From Butyricimonas muris (GTDB lineage Bacteria > Bacteroidota > Bacteroidia > Bacteroidales > Marinifilaceae), in the NCBI RefSeq assembly GCF_046365375.1, contig NZ_JBKEIT010000002.1, positions 310,001-374,000 on the forward strand: a stretch of DNA of 64,000 bases, in the 5' to 3' direction. A model generated the notes under the pieces. That model worked only from the letters and a program-made list of their open reading frames with translations, searched no databases and was not told the origin of the DNA. Within the stretch, counting starts at the first letter, position 1. Each line of letters opens with the position of its first letter. Made by a program: the position numbers and the translations under genes. Shown here in pieces: positions 59,021 through 64,000 of this stretch.

Positions 59021-61384
59021 TTATTTCGAGTGGGGCATGGATGCGATACCCCATTGGGTATTGGGAATAGAATCCATTTTTAATTTTAAATGTCCGCCGT
59101 TTATAATTTCCTTACGATAGAACCAGCAGTCGTCCAACGGTTTGCCGTTTAACGTGGCGGATTGAACGTAATAGTTTGTCGGGGAGCAATTTTCCGTTTC
59201 AATGATAAATTCTTTTCCGGAATAATATTTCGGGTCAAGTTTGATTGTAATCTTGTTGAATTTCGGGCTACCGATTTGGTAGGAGGGGGTGATGTTTGTT
59301 CCCCCTTGCACGTCGAACAGCCCCATGGCAGCCAGTACGTACCATGCTCCCAGTTGTCCTTGGTCTTCATCTTGCCCGTAGCCATAGCCGTGTTCGGGGG
59401 TGAGCCCGTAAAACTCGTCACAAATTAGACGGGTATATAGTTGTGTCAGCCAAGGTTTGCCGGAATAATTGAATAACCAAGCGTCGTGCAGGCAAGGTTG
59501 ATTACCTTGGTTGTATAGTTTCTCGACACCCGAAAAACTGTCGATTTCTTTACCGCCGCCGAAAAGAGTCTTGCGTGACTCGGCGAACGTGTTTTCCAAT
59601 CTTTCGTTGAAGACATCTATTCCCATGAGGGAGATTAGATTTTTCACGTCATGCGGAACGTACCACGTGTATTGGGCGGCATTCCCTTCTTGGAATCCTT
59701 TCCAGCCTTTCATCGGGTCGAAATCTTTCATGAATGTGCCGTCCTCTTCCCGCGGGCGCATGTATTTTGTTTCAGGGTCAAAAAGGTTTTTGTAAGCATG
59801 CGAGTAATATAGCAGCGTGTCATACTCGGCTGTTTTGCCCAAGGCCTTTGCCAATTGTGCCGCGGCATAGCAACTGAACGCGTATTCCAGCGTGTGGGAT
59901 GCCCCGAAATTGCATACCCACTCGTTCGGGTACACGTAATCTTTCAAGGGTATGTAGCCTCTCTTGATAAAGTATTCGTTATCGTATTTCCCGTTACCCA
60001 TGTCCCTGCCGATGTATTCCAATTCGTTTTTACGCACGGCATTCCATGCCGTGTGGATATCGAAGTCCCGGATGCCTGCCTGATAAGCGGCACAAATCAC
60101 TAACCCCTGAAAGTTGGTTTGCACGCCATTCGTGTAGACCCCTGCGGCTTCGCCGTCATGTAACCAACCGGAATTCTTGTAGAAGTCGAGATTGGATTTC
60201 ACGTAGCTGGAATAGATTTCCGGGTAGGCGAGAGTCCATATTTGCGTGAGGTTCCAGAAGCCGCCCCACATGCCGTCCGTGTTGTGATGGGCGTATTGCG
60301 GTAACCCGTGTTCATCCAGAGGAATTTGACCTATCGTCTTGTCATGTTGAATAAATTGCCCGTTTATGTCGTTGGCAATGCCTCTGCCGAGTAGAGCATG
60401 GTATAGTCCGGTGTAGAATTTGGTTTTATCTTCATCGGTTCCACCCTCGACTTGTACGCGTCCCAGCATTTCGTTCCATGTTTCGCGAGCGCTGTTTCTC
60501 ACGTTGTCGAATGTTTTGCCTTTTGACTCTATTTCCCGATTGTTGCGGGCGTTTTCAATGCTCGTGTAGGATAGTCCTACCTGCATTTGTATCTGTTCCT
60601 GCTCTTTTGTCTTGAAATTCAAGAATAATCCGCATCCGGGACCTTGTTCGGAATGAGAATTTTCGGTAATCTTGTCATTGACAAATGTACCGACGGATTC
60701 CGGTTGCTTGTCCAATTTGGCGGCAAAGTAGATTTTTACTTTTCCTTCCGGCTGACAGAAAATAGCGTAAACCGGGTAGTTTTCCACCCAACCGGTCACC
60801 TCGTTGCTTTCGGGATGATAGGTTACTTCCGCATCGGTCACGGTTGCGCTTTCACCTTGTTTGTGTCCGATGTCGAATAATATCCTTGCTTCCGATGATT
60901 CGGGGAAAGTGTAGCGGTGAAAACCCGTGCGGGTTGTTGCCGTGAGTTCGGCTTTGATATTGTAATCGGTGAGATTCACGGAATAATACCCCGGTGTGGA
61001 GCATTCCGTGTTCTTGTCGATGCGGGAACGATAACCTTCATCCGGGTTTTCAAGAGAACCGGGAAGTGTTTTCAATGTACCCGTGGTTGGGATTGTCACG
61101 ACTCCCCCGATTTGAAACTCGTGAAAATGGGCAAAGCCCTCGAGCGAATGATGACGGTCATCATATCCACAGGGAGTCCAGCTTCCGTAACTTCCATAGG
61201 CGTTTGTCGTCGGGGCTAATTTTGCCATACCCATGGGGAGTGCCGCGGGTGTATAGAAGAACCAACGACAATGCACGGAACCGATTTGTGGGTCTACCCA
61301 ATCAACGGGTTGCTTTTTTACGTTCGTGTCTTGACACGAGTAAAGTAGTGATATTAACAAGAATAGGCTACTGAGAGTTCTCAT
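59021..61384 (-). CDS. GH92 alpha-mannosidase lipoprotein
   Basis: A 787-residue secreted lipoprotein (lipobox LLYSC, Cys17) of glycoside hydrolase family 92, calcium-dependent exo-alpha-mannosidases that act on host or fungal N-glycan mannose. N-terminal beta-sandwich with VDWVDPQIGSVH, SLEGFAHFHEFQIGG; (alpha/alpha)6 catalytic domain with YTGLYHALLGR, NTDGMWGGFWNLTQIWTLAYPE, GQDEDQGQLGAWYVLAAMGLF, the last holding the acidic catalytic/calcium residues of the family. Not next to a SusCD pair, so it is outside a classic utilisation locus. Linkage preference unknown. Confidence 0.93.
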   Translation of the reverse strand: MRTLSSLFLLISLLYSCQDTNVKKQPVDWVDPQIGSVHCRWFFYTPAALPMGMAKLAPTTNAYGSYGSWTPCGYDDRHHSLEGFAHFHEFQIGGVVTIPTTGTLKTLPGSLENPDEGYRSRIDKNTECSTPGYYSVNLTDYNIKAELTATTRTGFHRYTFPESSEARILFDIGHKQGESATVTDAEVTYHPESNEVTGWVENYPVYAIFCQPEGKVKIYFAAKLDKQPESVGTFVNDKITENSHSEQGPGCGLFLNFKTKEQEQIQMQVGLSYTSIENARNNREIESKGKTFDNVRNSARETWNEMLGRVQVEGGTDEDKTKFYTGLYHALLGRGIANDINGQFIQHDKTIGQIPLDEHGLPQYAHHNTDGMWGGFWNLTQIWTLAYPEIYSSYVKSNLDFYKNSGWLHDGEAAGVYTNGVQTNFQGLVICAAYQAGIRDFDIHTAWNAVRKNELEYIGRDMGNGKYDNEYFIKRGYIPLKDYVYPNEWVCNFGASHTLEYAFSCYAAAQLAKALGKTAEYDTLLYYSHAYKNLFDPETKYMRPREEDGTFMKDFDPMKGWKGFQEGNAAQYTWYVPHDVKNLISLMGIDVFNERLENTFAESRKTLFGGGKEIDSFSGVEKLYNQGNQPCLHDAWLFNYSGKPWLTQLYTRLICDEFYGLTPEHGYGYGQDEDQGQLGAWYVLAAMGLFDVQGGTNITPSYQIGSPKFNKITIKLDPKYYSGKEFIIETENCSPTNYYVQSATLNGKPLDDCWFYRKEIINGGHLKLKMDSIPNTQWGIASMPHSK

Positions 61385-61423
61385 GGATGCTTATTATTTT
61401 TAAAGTTTTAATGATTTTGCCGA

Positions 61424-61472
61424 CAAAATTATCCTTTTTAGATTTCTTCTTCGGTAAAAAATAATAAATTTG
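61424..61472. promoter_or_regulatory. Divergent promoters of the GH92 and antiporter genes
   Basis: TAATTTTG on the minus strand (61424-61431) and TAAATTTG on the plus strand (61465-61472), both matching TAnnTTTG; no clear -33 elements. Confidence 0.45.
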
Positions 61473-61499
61473 TAATGCAAAGAATTAAAATTTTCTCCT

Positions 61500-63653
61500 A
61501 TGATGCATCTGAATATACTAAGCGTTACATTACCTTTGACCAATCCGGTGTTGATATTCTCTGTAATTCTTTTTATTATTCTGTTTGCACCTCTCTTGTT
61601 ACATCGGTTCCGGATTCCGGATATTGTCGGTTTGATCATAGCCGGTGCCGTGATAGGTCCTTACGGCCTGCACGTTATGGATCGGGATAGCAGTATCGTG
61701 TTGTTCGGGACGGTAGGATTATTGTATATCATGTTTGTTGCCGGTCTGGAAATAGACATGGCGGATTTCAAAAAGAATAGCAAGAGAAGTTTAATATTCG
61801 GTTTGTACACGTTTTTTATTCCGATGATTCTGGGAACGTTTGCGGGAGTCTATTTATTGGATTTTTCTTATCCGACTTCCATATTGTTGGCGAGTATGTT
61901 TGCTTCGCATACTTTGGTGACTTATCCGATTGTCAGTAAATACGGGATCACGAAAAACAGGGCGGTCAATGTTGCGATCGGGGGAACTGTTGTTACTTGC
62001 CTGCTCGCTCTGCTCGTGTTGGCGGTGATTGTCGGAATGTCTACGGGGGAACTGACTCAAGGTTTTTGGATCAGACTGGGAGTTTCGACGGTATTGTTCG
62101 CGTTTATTGTCTTGTGGGTTTTTCCTGTCGTGGGACATTGGTATCTCAAGCGTTATGATGATCGGGTAGGGCAATTTATTTTTGTGCTGGGATTGGTCTT
62201 CTTGGCTTCTTTCTTGGCGGAGGCCGCCGGGTTGGAGGCAATTATCGGGGCATTCCTTGCGGGGTTGGCATTGAATCGTCTGATTCCGAATACTTCCGCT
62301 TTGATGAACCGGATCGAGTTCGTGGGAAACGCTCTTTTTATCCCGTTCTTTTTGATAGGAGTCGGGATGCTGGTTAATTTTCACGTGTTTTTTAATGATC
62401 TGACTTCGATATGGGTAGCGGTAGTTATGACGGTGGTAGCCACGGTTTCCAAGTTTATTCCGGCATGGTTGACTCAACGGAATTTTAAATTCACGAGTTC
62501 GGAGAGAACGTTGATTTTTGGGTTGAGTAACGCGCAAGCCGCGGCAACTTTGGCAGCAGTGTTGGTCGGGTATAACGTGATATTAGGGACGACACCGAAC
62601 GGGGAACCGATTCGTTTGCTGAACGAGAGCGTGTTGAACGGTACGATCGTGATGATTCTGGTGACTTGTATTGTCGCTTCCTTTGCCACGCAGAAAGGGG
62701 CGCAAGAGGTAGCCTTGGCGGAGTTTGCCGAGGAAGAGATGGAAAGTGACGAGGATGCGGAAGACCGGATATTGATCCCGTTGAGTAATATCGAGAACGT
62801 GGAAGAGTTGGTCAATCTTGCCGTAACTATAAAATCAAAGAAAGCGAAGGCGGTTATGACCGCTTTGAACGTGATTAAAGCGGACACGGGTGATTCGACG
62901 GCAGAAAAAAGAGCGAATCTGTTATTGGAAAAAGCCACGAAAGCGGCAGCCGCCACGGACAACCAGTTAGTGACTTCTTTGCGCTATGACGACGACGTGG
63001 TGAACGGTATTAAAAATGCCACGAAAGAACATAAGATCACGGATATCGTGTTGGGACTCCGTAAAGAGGGCGAGATATCGGATACTTTCCTAGGTAATCT
63101 GACAGACCGGGTTTTGTCGAAATGTGCGACGACTACTTTGGTGTACCGTCCGTCGCAACCCTTATCGACAATCAAACGATATATCGTGGTGGTTCCCCCT
63201 CGTGCCGAACGGGAAATCGGTTTTCCGTATTGGGTTATACGGATATGGAATATTGCTAAAAATTCGAGTAGTAAAATTATATTTTATGCTGATGCCTCGG
63301 TGTTGTCGGTCTTGCAGGAAGTGAATGCGAAACATGCTGTTGAAGTCGAATTTAATGAATTTGCCGATTGGGATGATTTCCTGATTATTTCCCGTGATGT
63401 GAAGGAGAACGATGCTTTGATGATCGTGATGAGCCGTCGGAATTACCCGTCTTACGTGAAAAATATGACGTTGGTGCCGACGTATCTGAACAAATATTTC
63501 AATAGGCATAGTTGTATTTTGATTTACCCGATGCAAATAGGTATAGGTGAACAGGAACTTGGAGCGCTAAAGAGTATACCGCATGCGGATTCACATGATA
63601 GTCTGGATGATTTGGCGGACGTGATGAGGAGTCTGTTTAAAAGGAATAAATAA
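61500..63653 (+). CDS. CPA2-family cation:proton antiporter with C-terminal USP-like domains
   Basis: A 717-residue membrane protein. Residues about 15-405 hold 11-13 membrane helices of the KefB/NapA-like exchanger fold (DIVGLIIAGAVIGPYGL; AGLEIDMADF; FLAEAAGLEAIIGAFLAGLALNR). From about 420 the chain is cytoplasmic: two universal-stress-protein-like alpha/beta domains (around RILIPLSNIENVEELVNLA and KRYIVVVPPRAEREIGFPYW) take the place of the TrkA-N domain found in KefB. Na+ or K+ against H+ exchange is likely; ion choice cannot be read here. Confidence 0.9.
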   Translation: MMHLNILSVTLPLTNPVLIFSVILFIILFAPLLLHRFRIPDIVGLIIAGAVIGPYGLHVMDRDSSIVLFGTVGLLYIMFVAGLEIDMADFKKNSKRSLIFGLYTFFIPMILGTFAGVYLLDFSYPTSILLASMFASHTLVTYPIVSKYGITKNRAVNVAIGGTVVTCLLALLVLAVIVGMSTGELTQGFWIRLGVSTVLFAFIVLWVFPVVGHWYLKRYDDRVGQFIFVLGLVFLASFLAEAAGLEAIIGAFLAGLALNRLIPNTSALMNRIEFVGNALFIPFFLIGVGMLVNFHVFFNDLTSIWVAVVMTVVATVSKFIPAWLTQRNFKFTSSERTLIFGLSNAQAAATLAAVLVGYNVILGTTPNGEPIRLLNESVLNGTIVMILVTCIVASFATQKGAQEVALAEFAEEEMESDEDAEDRILIPLSNIENVEELVNLAVTIKSKKAKAVMTALNVIKADTGDSTAEKRANLLLEKATKAAAATDNQLVTSLRYDDDVVNGIKNATKEHKITDIVLGLRKEGEISDTFLGNLTDRVLSKCATTTLVYRPSQPLSTIKRYIVVVPPRAEREIGFPYWVIRIWNIAKNSSSKIIFYADASVLSVLQEVNAKHAVEVEFNEFADWDDFLIISRDVKENDALMIVMSRRNYPSYVKNMTLVPTYLNKYFNRHSCILIYPMQIGIGEQELGALKSIPHADSHDSLDDLADVMRSLFKRNK

Positions 63654-63670
63654 TTTTATGTGGTAGGTGT

Positions 63671-64000
63671 ATGAAAAAAGTCGTTGTCATTTTAGGGATT
63701 ATTTTACTGGCTTATGCGTTTAAGGAAATGTCCCCGTTCGAGAAAAAGTTATTGAGTAACCTCACGGCACAGATTCGGGAATTGCAGCAGGAAAAACTTT
63801 ATCTGCACACGGATAAAAGTGTCTATAACGTGGGGGAAAAAGTCTGGTTTCGGGCGTATCTTGTTCATGCGGCGGGCTTGCAGCCTATCGTGTACAGTCG
63901 ATTCGTGTATGTTGATTTGGTAGACCGACGGGATTCTATCGTGCAGCGTATCAAGGTTGTGTCACGGGATTCTTCTTTTTACGGTCAGGTGAATATCCCG
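63671..64000 (+). CDS. MG2-domain secreted protein, N-terminal part (runs off window)
   Basis: 110 codons read to the window end. An uncleaved or cleavable signal helix (about 3-17) is followed by QQEKLYLHTDKSVYNVGEKVWFRAYL, the start of a macroglobulin MG2-like domain common in Bacteroidetes outer-membrane or secreted proteins that often also carry a TonB plug-like domain. It follows the antiporter gene by 17 bp. The full product cannot be judged. Confidence 0.8.
   Translation, partial: MKKVVVILGIILLAYAFKEMSPFEKKLLSNLTAQIRELQQEKLYLHTDKSVYNVGEKVWFRAYLVHAAGLQPIVYSRFVYVDLVDRRDSIVQRIKVVSRDSSFYGQVNIP

Overview
This 64 kb window is chromosomal DNA of a Bacteroidota bacterium, most likely order Bacteroidales (an Odoribacteraceae-like member is my inference from overall gene content; no rRNA is present to test it). 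The evidence is a SusC/FecA-type receptor with its FecR anti-sigma/ECF sigma pair, a NigD-like lipoprotein, a GH92 glycosidase, DUF3822, DUF4293 and DUF3467 proteins, the usual absence of Shine-Dalgarno (SD) sites, and repeated matches to the Bacteroidetes promoter (TTG-N19..21-TAnnTTTG).

Layout. 1-3.9 kb: TonB-dependent receptor (runs off the left edge), FecR and ECF sigma factor, one trans-envelope signalling unit. 4.0-5.9 kb: a stand-alone PD-(D/E)XK nuclease-like gene, tRNA-Gly and tRNA-Tyr, and a NigD-like lipoprotein. 6.2-14.3 kb: a complete phosphate regulon on the minus strand (porin, then pstS-pstC-pstA-pstB-phoU-response regulator-histidine kinase), with an 11-bp-periodic Pho-box array in front of pstS and a weaker one in front of the porin. 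14.4-27.8 kb: housekeeping and cell-envelope genes (rsmD, DUF3822, RecD-like helicase, a permease/M1-like/golvesin-like fusion, FN3 protein, phosphoglucomutase, rplS, C69 dipeptidase, DUF4293, nucleoside phosphorylase).

27.9-33.3 kb is an AT-rich accessory island flanked by core genes: a three-gene operon of unknown function whose first two products are paralogues and which is preceded by a strikingly structured leader RNA with a terminator; a Panacea-domain antitoxin and PemK-like toxin pair; and two secreted proteins, one a cysteine-rich lipoprotein with a 9-G tract and perfect SD sequences. 33.3-37.9 kb returns to core genes: rny, 6S RNA, zapA, a coiled-coil protein, an M23 peptidase and a TPR protein. 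38.2-53 kb is the translation/transcription cluster rpsU-xerC-hpf-tuf-tRNA-Trp-secE-nusG-rplK-rplA-rplJ-rplL-rpoB-rpoC-DUF3467. 53-64 kb: CorA, MscS, KorAB, GH92, a CPA2 antiporter and the start of an MG2-domain protein.

Two themes cut across the window. First, intergenic gaps, including gaps inside the pst operon and between rpoB and rpoC, carry palindromic elements whose arms are built from short tandem units; at least four sequence classes are present. Second, the few strong SD-like sites (hpf, panA, the island lipoprotein, the rpsU leader) stand out against a background that lacks them. The best candidate for an undescribed system is the leader-RNA plus paralogue-pair operon at 27.9-29.6 kb.
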